A stretch of 64,000 nucleotides of DNA from Microbacterium sp. LWO13-1.2 (GTDB lineage: Bacteria > Actinomycetota > Actinomycetes > Actinomycetales > Microbacteriaceae), in the NCBI RefSeq assembly GCF_038397725.1, contig NZ_CP151634.1, positions 248,001-312,000 of the forward strand, read 5' to 3'. The notes beneath the pieces are model-generated. The model was not told the origin of the DNA and did no database searches. It worked only from the letters and a program-made list of their open reading frames with translations. Positions 35,343 to 44,429 of the stretch are shown piece after piece; within the stretch, counting starts at the first letter, position 1; each line of letters begins with the position of its first letter. A program made the translations under genes and the position numbers.

Positions 35343-36721
35343 CGTCCCTTCAATGCGAGTTCGAGGTCACGCTGCATCGTCTCGAGCCCGCGGCGGACGC
35401 CGCCCTGACCGTTGGTGATGGTCGTGACGACGTTCTTGATCAGCGCGGATTCGACGGCTGCCTGCTGCGGAGGTGCGGGCATCGGCCCACTCTCGGGGAA
35501 CTTGTCCAAGGTGTCGTAGAACACCTGCCAGTGCTTCGGCCCCATGCCTGCGCCGTACAGCTCGTCGTTGATCGAACGGCGAGGGATCGAGGAATCCGGG
35601 CGCGGGTGGGCGATGCGGAGACCCTCGTCGGAGATGCAGTACTTCAGCCACTCCCAGGCTTCGTCCTTGCGAGGCGAGGTCTCCATGATGGCGTAGCCGC
35701 CGGCCCCGAACTGGTGCCGCTGGCTGCGCATCTTCGGGAAGAAGCTCACGTCGTATTCGTCGTTGGCGACGCCGGCATCGTTCAGTCCCTGTACCCAGAA
35801 CCCGCCAGCGGGGGTCATCCCGACCTTGCCGGTGGAGAACAGTGAGACGAGCTCGTTGCCGCCGCCCTGCGCCGGGTTGGCCGCGAGGCCTTCGCTGACC
35901 ATCTGCTGCAGGACTTCGAAACTCTCGATCGTGCGCTCGTTGAGGGCGTCGGCGTTCTCCCACAGCGGTCCACCGCCGCGCGGCTTCTCGTTCGGATAGA
36001 ACCTGTTCCAGAGCCAGTCCCCGCCGGGGGCCTTCTCCTCGGTGAGGAAGCTGGTGTCGTTCACGTACAGCCACGGCACCACTCCGCCCCAGAGGCGGTT
36101 GTTCCAGAAATAGGGCAGGAAGTTGCCGTCGGCCGACTTCTTCATCGCGCGGGACACCTGGAAGAAGTCGTCGACCGTCCAGTCGTCACGCGGGCGCTCC
36201 AGCCCCGCCCGTTCCAGCGCACCCGTGTTGTAGAACACATTCGGGGCGTTGAAGTTGTCGGGCAGCTGGAAGAGATTGCCCTTGTACATGAACGCCTCGA
36301 CGAGTGCGGGATTCACGTCGTCGAAGTATTCCTTCAGCTCGTCGCCGTCGCGCTGCACGTATTCGTCGATCGGGTGCGCCATCCGTGAGGCGAACAGCTG
36401 CGTGCCCTCGGTGGCCACCGTGACGACATCCGGCGGCGTTCCCGCGGCGACCATGGTGAGGATCTTGGCGAAGTAATTGCTCCAGTCCTGCCCCTGGATC
36501 GCGACGATGCGCACGGCGATTCCCGGATGCTTCCGCTGAAACCCTTCGACGAGCGCCTGCCGGGCCGCGGCATCCTGCGCGGTGCCGAAGAGCGCCACGG
36601 TCAGAGCGTCATCGCCTCTGCCGGGGATGTCCCCACCGGTGAGGCGAGGCCATGAGACGGCGGTGCCGATGGCACCGAGTCCGAGCAGGGCGATCATCGC
36701 CCTGCGACTGAGTTCAACCAC
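35339..36721 (-). CDS. Extracellular sugar-binding protein of the fructoside operon
   Basis: 460 residues, family 1 solute-binding protein (GMTPAGGFWVQGL, MKKSADGNFLPYFWNN). The N-terminus is ELSRRAMIALLGLGAIGTAV, a twin-arginine-like signal, but there is no lipobox cysteine, so membrane attachment must be by the uncleaved segment or another route. It is the first gene of the operon, with a promoter at 36831-36802 and an operator over the transcription start. Confidence 0.9.
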   Translation of the reverse strand: MVELSRRAMIALLGLGAIGTAVSWPRLTGGDIPGRGDDALTVALFGTAQDAAARQALVEGFQRKHPGIAVRIVAIQGQDWSNYFAKILTMVAAGTPPDVVTVATEGTQLFASRMAHPIDEYVQRDGDELKEYFDDVNPALVEAFMYKGNLFQLPDNFNAPNVFYNTGALERAGLERPRDDWTVDDFFQVSRAMKKSADGNFLPYFWNNRLWGGVVPWLYVNDTSFLTEEKAPGGDWLWNRFYPNEKPRGGGPLWENADALNERTIESFEVLQQMVSEGLAANPAQGGGNELVSLFSTGKVGMTPAGGFWVQGLNDAGVANDEYDVSFFPKMRSQRHQFGAGGYAIMETSPRKDEAWEWLKYCISDEGLRIAHPRPDSSIPRRSINDELYGAGMGPKHWQVFYDTLDKFPESGPMPAPPQQAAVESALIKNVVTTITNGQGGVRRGLETMQRDLELALKGR

Positions 36722-36778
36722 GTTGTCGTTCCCCGCTCGTGAGTTTCGGTCTGAGCCGTCGACGACGACGAACTCAGG

Positions 36779-36796
36779 TGCTGAATTGATTCAGCA
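36779..36796. promoter_or_regulatory. LacI-type operator O1
   Basis: TGCTGAATTGATTCAGCA is a perfect 18-base palindrome of the LacI type, centred where transcription from the minus-strand promoter would begin. A second, near-identical copy is O2 at 36838-36855. Binding by the adjacent LacI regulator is inferred from context. Confidence 0.8.
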
Positions 36797-36801
36797 AAAG
36801 G

Positions 36802-36831
36802 AAAGTAGCACCCGATCCCGCCCGATGGCAA
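36802..36831 (-). promoter_or_regulatory. Promoter of the fructoside operon
   Basis: On the minus strand TTGCCA (36831-36826) and TACTTT (36807-36802) are 18 bases apart. Transcription would start near 36795, within operator O1, so repressor binding would block initiation. Confidence 0.6.
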
Positions 36832-36837
36832 GAGTTA

Positions 36838-36855
36838 TGCTGAAATGGTTCAGCA
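36838..36855. promoter_or_regulatory. LacI-type operator O2
   Basis: TGCTGAAATGGTTCAGCA matches O1 with arms TGCTGAA/TTCAGCA intact and a changed centre. It overlaps TATGCT (36836-36841), a likely -10 box for the divergent lacI-family gene, so it would mediate autoregulation. O1 and O2 centres are 59 bases apart, compatible with looping. Confidence 0.78.
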
Positions 36856-36871
36856 CTTGTCGGGGAGGCAG

Positions 36872-37897
36872 ATGATGGAGAAGCCGGTCACGCGACGCGT
36901 CACACTCGCCGACGTCGCCCGACAGTCCGGCATGTCCAAGGCAGCCGTGAGCATGATCCTCAACGACAAGCCGGGCACCCGCCTTTCCGAGCAGGCGACC
37001 GAGCGCGTGCGCGCCGCAGCCGCAGAACTCGGCTATCGCCCCAATCCCGCCGCCCAGAGCCTACGGCTCGGAAAGACCAGGGCGATCGGATTCATCTCCG
37101 ACCAGGTGACGATCACCCGCTATGCCTCCGGCATGATCAGCGGCGTCCTTGCCGCGGCCAAGGAGTACGGCCACACGGTACTGATCGCAGAAGCCGGCGA
37201 GGCCGGCCAATCCGGGATCGCCGACGCGTTCGAGTCGATGATCGACCGACGGGTCGACGGGGTACTGGTGGGTCTCCTGGGGGCGCGCCTGATCGATCTG
37301 CCCGAGACCACCGTGCCCGTGGTCGTCGTGAACGGAACGACAACGGCAGATCACCCCAGCATCCTCCCGGATGAGCACACGGCCGGGCTGACGGTGGTAC
37401 GGCGGCTCACCAGCGCAGGCCACCGTCGCATCGGGCTGATCGGCGATGTGCCCCATGCGTTCGGCAACCCCCGTGAGAGCGTGACGATCGATCTGCGCTT
37501 CGCCGGAATGGAAGAGGCGTTCGCCGAGGCCGGGGTCATCCCGGTGCGGGTGGCCGTGCCGGATTGGATCCCCCAGGTCGGTTACGCGGAGACGCATCGG
37601 ATGCTGGATGCTCATCCCGACCTCACCGCGATCCTCGCGTGCAACGACAACGTCGCCTTCGGCGTCTATCAGGCTCTGGCCGAACGTGGAACCCGCGTGC
37701 CGCACGACATCTCCGTGATCTCCTACGACGACGAAGAACTCGCCGGCTATCAGCGCCCAGGGCTCACCACCGCCCGGCTGCCGTACGAGGAGATGGCACG
37801 ACGCGGAGTACGGATGCTCCTGGGCGACAGCGAGCCGGCGCACGAGCTGGTGCCGATGCCGCTCATCGAGCGGGAATCGGTCGGCGCGCCGGCGTGA
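36872..37897 (+). CDS. LacI-family transcriptional regulator
   Basis: 341 residues (ATG at 36872; a second ATG at 36875 is equally good after GGGGAGG). The LacI helix-turn-helix and hinge are textbook: TLADVARQSGMSKAAVSMIL, then RPNPAAQSLRLGKT. The periplasmic-binding-like effector domain follows. It is divergent from the fructoside import/GH32 operon and two matching operators lie between, so it is that operon's repressor. The inducer is probably a fructoside or its hydrolysis product. Confidence 0.93.
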   Translation: MMEKPVTRRVTLADVARQSGMSKAAVSMILNDKPGTRLSEQATERVRAAAAELGYRPNPAAQSLRLGKTRAIGFISDQVTITRYASGMISGVLAAAKEYGHTVLIAEAGEAGQSGIADAFESMIDRRVDGVLVGLLGARLIDLPETTVPVVVVNGTTTADHPSILPDEHTAGLTVVRRLTSAGHRRIGLIGDVPHAFGNPRESVTIDLRFAGMEEAFAEAGVIPVRVAVPDWIPQVGYAETHRMLDAHPDLTAILACNDNVAFGVYQALAERGTRVPHDISVISYDDEELAGYQRPGLTTARLPYEEMARRGVRMLLGDSEPAHELVPMPLIERESVGAPA

Positions 37898-37963
37898 GCG
37901 CCGGCGGCCACCGGGGAGGCGATCACGCCGCCCTTTCGGTCGACGGTCTCAGAGCTCGACGGC

Positions 37964-38098
37964 CTAGAGCTCGACGGGCGGAGCGGGCTCGGACTCCGCG
38001 ACCTCCGGGTGGCGTGCGAGGTTCACGATCGCGGCGATGAGGCCGCCCCAGACCGTGACCATGGCGATGATCATCATGACGATCGCTGTCGTGGTCAT
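37964..38098 (-). CDS. metS: MetS-like small subunit of NSS amino-acid transporter
   Basis: 44 residues: MTTTAIVMMIIAMVTVWGG, then LIAAIVNLARHPEV and an acidic-proline tail. One membrane helix with the WGGLIAAI pattern matches the small subunit found after MetP-type sodium symporters, known in Corynebacterium as MetS of the methionine/alanine MetPS system. Its ATG overlaps the transporter stop by 4 bases (ATGA), strong evidence for a real coupled gene despite its size. Confidence 0.85.
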   Translation of the reverse strand: MTTTAIVMMIIAMVTVWGGLIAAIVNLARHPEVAESEPAPPVEL

Positions 38099-39717
38099 GC
38101 GCGTGCTCCCTTCTCGGACGGTGCCAGTGCATCGATCGTGCCGGTCTCCGGGTCGGCCTCATAGCTCTCGTCGACCAGGAACTCGTCGTACTCAGGGTCA
38201 TCCTTGGCGTGCGAACGGCCGCTCCACGGGAGGACCGACAGCACGAGCGCGAGAATCACCAGCGAGATGACCATCCCCCAGCCGAAGATCGCGAGGAACC
38301 ATGCCGGATAGTCGCCGTACGGGGCCGAGGTCTTCGCGATGATCTCGCTGACGAGCAGGTAGCCGAGCACGATCGGACCGAGGACGCCGACGCAGATCTT
38401 CCAGATGCGGCCGACGCCGAAACTCGAGCGGCGGTTGAGGTGCTCCTGCAGAGCCGGCAGCTTGTGCAGCATCCAGGCCACCACGATGACCGCGACGAGC
38501 GCCACGGCCATGATGCCGAAGGCGTTGACGAAGGCGTCGGCGGTGTCGAGCACCGACAGCGCGGTCGTCGTCGAGAACAGCGCCATCGAGACGATCGCGA
38601 GCGGGATCGACACCACCATCGTGGTCCGGATGCGCCCCCAGCCGAGCTTGTCCTGGAGGGCGGCGACGATCACCTCGAGGATCGAGATGAGCGAGGTGAC
38701 CCCGGCGAACACCAGTGCTCCGAAGAACAGCACCCCGATGATCGAGCCGCCGGCGGCGTTGGAGACGATCGTCGGGAAGGCGATGAACGCGAGGCCGATC
38801 CCGGACGACGCGACACCCGCGACCTCCGTCCCCTGCGCCTGAGCCATGAATCCGAGGGCGGCGAAGACGCCGATGCCGGCGAGGATCTCGAAGCCCGAGT
38901 TGGCGAACGCGACGACGAGACCGGAGCCGGTGAGGTCGGTCTTGCGCTTCAGGTACGACGAGTACGTCACCATGATCCCGAAGGCGACCGACAGCGAGAA
39001 GAAGATGTGGCCGTACGCCGATGCCCACACGGCCGGGTCGGCGAGAGCCTCCCAGTTCGGCGTGAAGAAGGCGTTGAGGCCGTCCATCGCCCCGGGGAGG
39101 AACAGCGACTGCACGACGAGGATCGCGAACATCACCGTGAGCAACGGCATCAGGATCATGTTCGCCCTGCCGATGCCGCGCTTGACACCCAGCGCCATGA
39201 TCCCGATGACGACCAGCCAAACGATGATCAGCGGCACCCCGACCTGCGGCACGAATTCAGTGGAGACGCCGACTGCGGCGACATCCGCCGACTTCAGGAA
39301 GTCGACGAAGAAGAAGTCGTTCTCGTTGCCCGGCCCCCAGGTGAGCTGCGCCGAGAACCAGGTGTACATCGCCGCCCACGCGATGATGACGGCGTAGTAC
39401 ACCGAGATGACCACGCAGATCAGCACCTGCCACCACCCCAGCGGCTCCGCAGCGCGGTGGATGCGCCGGAACGCGAGCGGCGCCGACCCGCGGAAGCGGT
39501 GGCCGATCGCGTAGTCGAAGAACAGCAACGGGATGCCGGCAGTCAGCAACGCGCACAGGTACGGGATGAGGAACGCGCCACCGCCGCCTTCGTAGGCGAC
39601 GTACGGGAAGCGCCAGATGTTCCCGAGGCCGACCGCCGAGCCGATGGCCGAGAGGATGAACACGTTCCGGGAGCCGAAGGCCTCGCGCTTGGGTGCCTGC
39701 GTTGTTGCGTTCGCCAT
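38095..39717 (-). CDS. metP: Sodium:neurotransmitter-symporter (NSS/SNF) family transporter, MetP-like
   Basis: 540 residues from the ATG at 39717. The NSS signature SAIGSAVGLGNIWRFPYVAYE at the first helix contains the sodium/substrate-binding residues, followed by about eleven more membrane helices and a long acidic C-terminal tail (PEYDEFLVDESYEADPETG). With the downstream MetS-like subunit it resembles MetPS, which imports methionine and alanine with sodium; the substrate here is inferred from that pairing. Confidence 0.88.
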   Translation of the reverse strand: MANATTQAPKREAFGSRNVFILSAIGSAVGLGNIWRFPYVAYEGGGGAFLIPYLCALLTAGIPLLFFDYAIGHRFRGSAPLAFRRIHRAAEPLGWWQVLICVVISVYYAVIIAWAAMYTWFSAQLTWGPGNENDFFFVDFLKSADVAAVGVSTEFVPQVGVPLIIVWLVVIGIMALGVKRGIGRANMILMPLLTVMFAILVVQSLFLPGAMDGLNAFFTPNWEALADPAVWASAYGHIFFSLSVAFGIMVTYSSYLKRKTDLTGSGLVVAFANSGFEILAGIGVFAALGFMAQAQGTEVAGVASSGIGLAFIAFPTIVSNAAGGSIIGVLFFGALVFAGVTSLISILEVIVAALQDKLGWGRIRTTMVVSIPLAIVSMALFSTTTALSVLDTADAFVNAFGIMAVALVAVIVVAWMLHKLPALQEHLNRRSSFGVGRIWKICVGVLGPIVLGYLLVSEIIAKTSAPYGDYPAWFLAIFGWGMVISLVILALVLSVLPWSGRSHAKDDPEYDEFLVDESYEADPETGTIDALAPSEKGARA

Positions 39718-39801
39718 GACCGCGACCCTACCGGAGTGCGTGCCCGCCGTCCGCGAGGCGAGCGGGAGGGTCCGTCCGCGGTACACCCGTCGGCTCGAAT
39801 T

Positions 39802-39844
39802 CACACCTGCAGGCCGAAAAACGCGGTTTCCGCCTGCAGGTGTG
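39802..39844. terminator. Hairpin after the copper operon
   Basis: CACACCTGCAGGC (39802-39814) and GCCTGCAGGTGTG (39832-39844) form a perfect 13-bp stem around an 17-base loop that itself has GAAA/TTTC. It lies 34 bases after the copA stop codon in minus-strand sense and about 85 bases before the MetP-like start, so it probably ends the copper operon. Confidence 0.65.
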
Positions 39845-39877
39845 CTTTCGGACCGACAAAGTGTCCCGACGGACGGC

Positions 39878-42139
39878 TCACCTGTCCGCCGTGACGCTCC
39901 GGAACCCCCGCAGGCGCAGGCTGTTGCCGACGACGAACACGCTGGAGAACGCCATCGCAGCGCCGGCGAGCATCGGGTTGAGCATGCCGAGCGCGGCGAT
40001 CGGGATCGCGGCCACGTTGTAGGCGAAGGCCCAGAACAGGTTGGTCTTGATCGTGGAGAGGGTGCGGCGCGACAGGCGGATCGCGTCGACCGCACTGCGC
40101 AAGTCGCCTCGGACGAGGGTGATGTCGGATGCCTCGATCGCGACGTCGGTGCCCGTGCCCATGGCCAGCCCGAGGTCGGCCTGCGCGAGGGCGGCAGCGT
40201 CGTTCACACCGTCGCCGATCATCGCCACGACCTTGCCCTCCTGCTGCAACCGGGTGATGACGTCGACCTTGTCCTGGGGCAGAACTTCGGCGTGCACCTG
40301 CTCGATCCCGACTTCGGCGGCGATCCGGCGGGCCACCGCCTCGTTGTCACCGGTGAGCAGAACCGGGGTGAGGCCGAGCTCCTTGAGCTGGGAGATCGCC
40401 TCGGCGCTGGTCGGCTTCACCGTGTCGGCGACCACCAGGATGCCGCGGGCCCTGCCGTCCCAGCCAATCGCGACGACCGTCTTGCCGTCGCCCTCGGCAT
40501 CCGCTTTCGCACTCGCGACCTCGGGGCTCAGGTGCAGCGCCCAGTCGGCGAGCAGGGTGTCGCGGCCGACGACGACCGCCACACCGTCGACGACGCCCTG
40601 CACGCCCTTGCCCTCGATGTTCGCGAAGTCCTCGGGAACGGGCAGCGTGCCGACCTCCTGCGTCGCGCCCTTCGCGATGGCCTGTGCGATCGGGTGCTCG
40701 GATGCGTCCTCGAGCGCGCCGGCGAAACGGAGCAGCTCGGCACGATCAACACCGGACTCGGTGACGACGTCGACGAGGGTCATCCGTCCGCTGGTGACGG
40801 TGCCGGTCTTGTCGAGCACCACGGTGTCGACCCGGCGGGTCGATTCCAGAACTTCCGGGCCCTTGATCAGGATGCCCATCTGCGCGCCGCGGCCGGTGCC
40901 GACGAGCAGCGCCGTCGGCGTAGCCAGTCCCAGGGCGCAGGGGCAGGCGATCACGAGGACGGCTACGGCCGCCGTGAACGCCGCGGTGACGGGGAACCCG
41001 GCCCCCAGCCACGCCCCGAGGGCAGCCACGGCGATGGCGATGACGATCGGCACGAACACCCCGGAGACGCGATCGGCCAATCGTTGCACCTCGGCCTTGC
41101 CGGTCTGCGCCTCCTCGACGAGCCGGGCCATCTGCGCCAGCTGCGTGTCGGAGCCGACCCGGGTGGCCCGCACCACCAGACGACCGCCGGCGTTGACGGT
41201 GGCGCCGGTGACGGCATCCCCCTCGCCGACCTCGACGGGCACGGATTCGCCGGTGAGCATCGAGGCGTCGATCGCCGATGTGCCGGAGACGACGACCCCG
41301 TCGGTCGCGATCTTCTCCCCCGGTCGCACGATGAATTCGTCACCAGCAGCGAGCTCCGCGGTGGGGATCTTCACCTCGACGCCGCCGCGCAGCACCGAGA
41401 CCTCCTTGGCACCCAGTTCGAGCAGAGCCCGAAGCGCCGCCCCCGCCTGCTTCTTCGACCGCTTCTCGAAGTAGCGGCCCGCGAGGATGAACATCGTCAC
41501 CCCCGCGCCGACCTCGAGGTAGATGTTGGCTGCGCCGTCCGATGGAGCAATCGTGAACTCGAAGGGATGCGTCATCCCCGGCGTGCCTGCGGTGCCGAAG
41601 AAGAGCGCGTACAGCGACCAGAGGAACGCCGCGGATGTGCCCATCGAGATGAGCGTGTCCATCGTCGCCGTGCCGTGCCGGAGGTTCATCCAGGCGGCAC
41701 GGTGGAACGGCCATGCCGCCCAGATGATGACGGGAGCGGCGAGCGCGAGCGATGCCCACTGCCAGTAGGTGAACTGCAGCGCGGGAATCATCGCCATCGC
41801 GATCACCGGCACGGTCAGCACGATCGAGCCGATCAGCCGGTGCCGCAGAGACGTCAGCTCGGGGTCCTCGGAGTCGCCGGCATCCCTACCCGCGGCGACC
41901 GCGGGCTTCGGGAGGTGCGCGGTGTAGCCGGTCTTCTCGACCTCCGCGATCAGCAGTGCGGGATCGTACCCCTCGGGGATGGTGACCTTCGCCTTCTCGG
42001 TCGCGTAGTTCACGCTCGCCTCGACGCCGTCGAGCTTGTTCAGCTTCTTCTCGATCCGCATCGCGCAGGAGGCGCAGGTCATGCCGCCGATCTCCAGTTC
42101 GATGCCCGGTCCTCGCACAGGCACTGCCGATGTGCTCAT
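39878..42139 (-). CDS. copA: Copper-exporting P1B-type ATPase CopA
   Basis: 753 residues from the ATG at 42139. N-terminal HMA domain with [15 protein letters not shown], actuator TGES in [12 protein letters not shown], the membrane copper motif CPC in [16 protein letters not shown], phosphorylation site DKTGTVTSG, and hinge [20 protein letters not shown]. This is a P1B-1 pump that expels Cu(I). It is the third gene of a CsoR-box operon after copZ and a YtkA-like protein, with a 37-base gap. Confidence 0.95.
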   Translation of the reverse strand: MSTSAVPVRGPGIELEIGGMTCASCAMRIEKKLNKLDGVEASVNYATEKAKVTIPEGYDPALLIAEVEKTGYTAHLPKPAVAAGRDAGDSEDPELTSLRHRLIGSIVLTVPVIAMAMIPALQFTYWQWASLALAAPVIIWAAWPFHRAAWMNLRHGTATMDTLISMGTSAAFLWSLYALFFGTAGTPGMTHPFEFTIAPSDGAANIYLEVGAGVTMFILAGRYFEKRSKKQAGAALRALLELGAKEVSVLRGGVEVKIPTAELAAGDEFIVRPGEKIATDGVVVSGTSAIDASMLTGESVPVEVGEGDAVTGATVNAGGRLVVRATRVGSDTQLAQMARLVEEAQTGKAEVQRLADRVSGVFVPIVIAIAVAALGAWLGAGFPVTAAFTAAVAVLVIACPCALGLATPTALLVGTGRGAQMGILIKGPEVLESTRRVDTVVLDKTGTVTSGRMTLVDVVTESGVDRAELLRFAGALEDASEHPIAQAIAKGATQEVGTLPVPEDFANIEGKGVQGVVDGVAVVVGRDTLLADWALHLSPEVASAKADAEGDGKTVVAIGWDGRARGILVVADTVKPTSAEAISQLKELGLTPVLLTGDNEAVARRIAAEVGIEQVHAEVLPQDKVDVITRLQQEGKVVAMIGDGVNDAAALAQADLGLAMGTGTDVAIEASDITLVRGDLRSAVDAIRLSRRTLSTIKTNLFWAFAYNVAAIPIAALGMLNPMLAGAAMAFSSVFVVGNSLRLRGFRSVTADR

Positions 42140-42176
42140 CGTCGTTCCCTCTCTTCTCGCACCTTGATCCGGAGGA

Positions 42177-43130
42177 TCAGTGCGAATCGTCGTGCGTGTC
42201 GGGTTGTTCTCCGTGAGGCGCCTGTGTCGCTTCGACGACGAACTCCGCACTGTGCAGTATGCCGTCGACCTGGAAGTCGAGGTACAGCAGGTATCGTCCC
42301 GCGGTCGGCGCTTCGGCCATGAACCCGATCTCGGGCCCGGATGTCTCTCCTGCCTCGGGGTCGTCTCCCTCGGCGTGCACGTGCAGGTAGGCCAGGTCGC
42401 CCTCGCGGAGGGCGACGAGGTGCCCGAAAGCGCCGAGATACGGCTGCAGGGACGTCACCGGTTCGCCGTCGCGGGTCACCGTGATCGTGAGTTCGCCGGA
42501 CGCTCCGGCCGCGAGGTCACCCTCGAGCGAGACCGTGTAGCCGTCGACGTCGTCGACTTTCGACAGCGCCGGCTGCGTCGGGGCGAAGGATCCGGCGACC
42601 TGCACAGTGCGCGTCAGGGTGAGCCCGACCGCCTCCTTGCCGCTCGGAGTGAAGTCCGCGTAGACGCGGTAGCTTCCAGCATCCGCCCACGTCCAGGGGA
42701 GCGACCAGATGCCGGTGCTCGTGTCGAGTTCCGGGTGCACGTGGCGGAACAGCATCCCGTCGGAACGCACCACGATCAGGTGGAGCTCCTTGTCGTGAGC
42801 GGTGGCGTACGACGTCACGGGTTCCCCCGCTTCGTCGAGGATGCGGAAGCTCAGCTCCCCGCTCTCTCCGACGGCGCCCGGCGCCTCGACGGGCGACAAC
42901 GTGAACCCACCGGCGCTCAGGGACAGACCCTTCAGCGCGTCGGCCGTCGTGTGTTCCGACGCACCGTGCGCCGCGGTTCCTGCCTCTTCTGTGTGACCGT
43001 TCATCTCATCCTTCTTCACCCATGTCGCAGCGATGTCGCCGGGGACGACCGCGCCCGCGACGGCGAAGGCCGCACCGAATGCGACCACCAATCCTGCCCC
43101 GTAGAGCGCGAGTCGTCCGCCGGCGTTCAT
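42177..43130 (-). CDS. Membrane-anchored, His-containing YtkA-like copper-operon protein
   Basis: 317 residues from the ATG at 43130, overlapping the copZ stop (ATGA). One N-terminal membrane helix ([20 protein letters not shown]), then an extracytoplasmic region with two beta-sandwich-like parts. His-rich spots are [26 protein letters not shown] and the tail [12 protein letters not shown]. Such proteins sit between copZ and copA in actinobacteria and probably bind copper outside the membrane; no enzyme motif is seen. Confidence 0.75.
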   Translation of the reverse strand: MNAGGRLALYGAGLVVAFGAAFAVAGAVVPGDIAATWVKKDEMNGHTEEAGTAAHGASEHTTADALKGLSLSAGGFTLSPVEAPGAVGESGELSFRILDEAGEPVTSYATAHDKELHLIVVRSDGMLFRHVHPELDTSTGIWSLPWTWADAGSYRVYADFTPSGKEAVGLTLTRTVQVAGSFAPTQPALSKVDDVDGYTVSLEGDLAAGASGELTITVTRDGEPVTSLQPYLGAFGHLVALREGDLAYLHVHAEGDDPEAGETSGPEIGFMAEAPTAGRYLLYLDFQVDGILHSAEFVVEATQAPHGEQPDTHDDSH

Positions 43131-43339
43131 CAGACGCGCACTGCCGAATAGCCGGCCTCGCCGACCGCAGCCAGAACCTGGGCGTCGTCGAGGTCGTCCG
43201 CGCCGGTGACGACGAGCTGGCCCGTCTTCGCGCTCACCTGGATGCTCTCGACGCCGGAGATCTGCTCGACCTCTTCGCGCACCGACATCTCGCAGTGTCC
43301 GCACGTCATGCCGGTCACCTGGTACTCAGTCGTGGTCAT
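43130..43339 (-). CDS. copZ: Copper chaperone CopZ (HMA domain)
   Basis: 69 residues, a single heavy-metal-associated domain: VTGMTCGHCEMSVREEVEQI with the metal-binding CxxC, and the usual beta-alpha-beta-beta-alpha-beta pattern ending EAGYSAVRV. It is the first gene of the copper operon, 52 bases below a CsoR-type palindrome, and hands Cu(I) to CopA. The frame is open further upstream to 43900 but only this part is a protein domain and the ATG at 43339 has GAGAGGAAC upstream. Confidence 0.94.
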   Translation of the reverse strand: MTTTEYQVTGMTCGHCEMSVREEVEQISGVESIQVSAKTGQLVVTGADDLDDAQVLAAVGEAGYSAVRV

Positions 43340-43390
43340 GATGTTCCTCTCCGTCTGGGACGCTTTCGGTCCGATACTGAAGTCAACCCT

Positions 43391-43407
43391 ATACCCCCTA
43401 GGGGTAT
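43391..43407. promoter_or_regulatory. CsoR-type copper operator
   Basis: ATACCCCCTAGGGGTAT is a perfect palindrome (arms ATACCCC/GGGGTAT, centre CTA), the classic CsoR operator form. It lies 52 bases upstream of copZ. No csoR gene is in the window, so the repressor must be encoded elsewhere. Confidence 0.85.
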
Positions 43408-43549
43408 TCCCGAGCGCGTCGGACCAAATGAATGTCGACGTTCCGCGTAATGATCCGACTCGAACTCCGTCTTCTGTACGAGGGGTCATGTCGCCCCTCG
43501 TCGCGCTCTGGGAATAGCGCATCCGCCACTGGGGAATTCGGGTAATCAC

Positions 43550-44218
43550 ATGGAAATGAACATTCAGCGTCCGGCAACGAAGCCGCACCACACGCAGGGC
43601 GAAGGAGTCTCGCGTCGGTCCGTCGCCAAGGGCCTCGCCTGGTCGGCACCGGCCATTGCGTTGGCGGTTGCAACACCGCTCGCAGCCGCTTCGACCAACG
43701 GGCCGGGCTGCGGCTGCCTCACCACCGGCTCGCTGGGCGCGTTCACCGCGCAGTCGCTCACCGTGCTCAACCTCGGCACCGTGACAGGCAGCATCGTCTT
43801 CAACCTCAACAGCGGTGGTTGCGATGTCGGCTTCTTCAAGCCCGGATACACGGTCATCGGAGTAGGCGGGAGCATCTCCTTCAGCGATGGCACCAGTCAC
43901 AACTACACCGTCGGCGGAACGACCGGTGTCGGCACGATCGGACAGATCAGCGCCTTCACCTCCACCTTCTCGGTGCTGGGCAACGTGAACATGCCCAACG
44001 ACATCTTCCCGCCCTACGGCCCGAAGATCCCGACCAGACTCTGCATGACCTTCACGGCGATCTTCATCCCGCTCCTCCCGATCCCGCAGGTCGAGTGCAC
44101 GTACAGCCTCTGCTTCGACATCACTAACCCGTCGAGCCTCGGCGCTGTGGTTGCCGGCACGGGAACCGTGAACTGGACCGACCTCACGCCGAGCAACCCC
44201 GTGCTCACGGCTTTGTAA
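43550..44218 (+). CDS. Tat-exported secreted protein, unknown function
   Basis: 222 residues. The N-terminus contains a twin-arginine signal, GVSRRSVAKGLAWSAPAIAL, followed by a cleavage-like TPLAAAS near residue 48. The mature part is Gly/Thr/Ser-rich beta with six cysteines (GPGCGCLTTG, GGCDVG, RLCMTF, VECTYSLC) that could form disulphides. There is no membrane anchor or sorting signal. It resembles unnamed surface proteins of Microbacterium relatives. ATG at 43550 or 43556; no strong ribosome site. Confidence 0.7.
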   Translation: MEMNIQRPATKPHHTQGEGVSRRSVAKGLAWSAPAIALAVATPLAAASTNGPGCGCLTTGSLGAFTAQSLTVLNLGTVTGSIVFNLNSGGCDVGFFKPGYTVIGVGGSISFSDGTSHNYTVGGTTGVGTIGQISAFTSTFSVLGNVNMPNDIFPPYGPKIPTRLCMTFTAIFIPLLPIPQVECTYSLCFDITNPSSLGAVVAGTGTVNWTDLTPSNPVLTAL

Positions 44219-44228
44219 ACCGACGGGG

Positions 44229-44429
44229 ATGCATACTCATGGAACTGTCGTGAGCGCCCGCCCGGCCTCCTTGGCCTCGCAGGTCCGCAGGCGTCGTCGG
44301 CGCCGACGCATGGAGCGCTACTACCGCTCGATCAGCCCGGCGATGGAGCGCATGAAGACGATCGGCACCACCGTCCTGGTCGTCGGCGGCGTCGGCTTCC
44401 TCGTCTGGGTGTTCGCCTTCTATCGGTGA
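44229..44429 (+). CDS. Small Arg-rich single-pass membrane protein
   Basis: 66 residues (ATG at 44229; GTG at 44250 is an alternative giving 59). A run of eight arginines (about residues 20-27) is followed by MERYYRSISPAMERMKTIG and one membrane helix TTVLVVGGVGFLVWVFAFY at the very end. It would be a tail-anchored protein with a strongly basic cytoplasmic side, possibly nucleic-acid or phospholipid binding. Its stop overlaps the next gene's GTG (GTGA). Function unknown. Confidence 0.6.
   Translation: MHTHGTVVSARPASLASQVRRRRRRRRMERYYRSISPAMERMKTIGTTVLVVGGVGFLVWVFAFYR

Noticed and set aside
33237..35408. 723-codon open frame on the plus strand opposite the two fructoside permeases
   Set aside because: Antisense shadow spanning three genuine genes, with strongly biased Arg/Glu/His composition.
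39617..42322. 901-codon open frame on the plus strand opposite copA
   Set aside because: Antisense shadow; composition rich in His/Arg/Asp with no family motifs, while copA has every P-type ATPase motif.
43340..43900. Long N-terminal extension of copZ to 43900
   Set aside because: It overlaps the CsoR operator and runs antisense to the Tat-secreted protein; the HMA domain starts right at the ATG at 43339.
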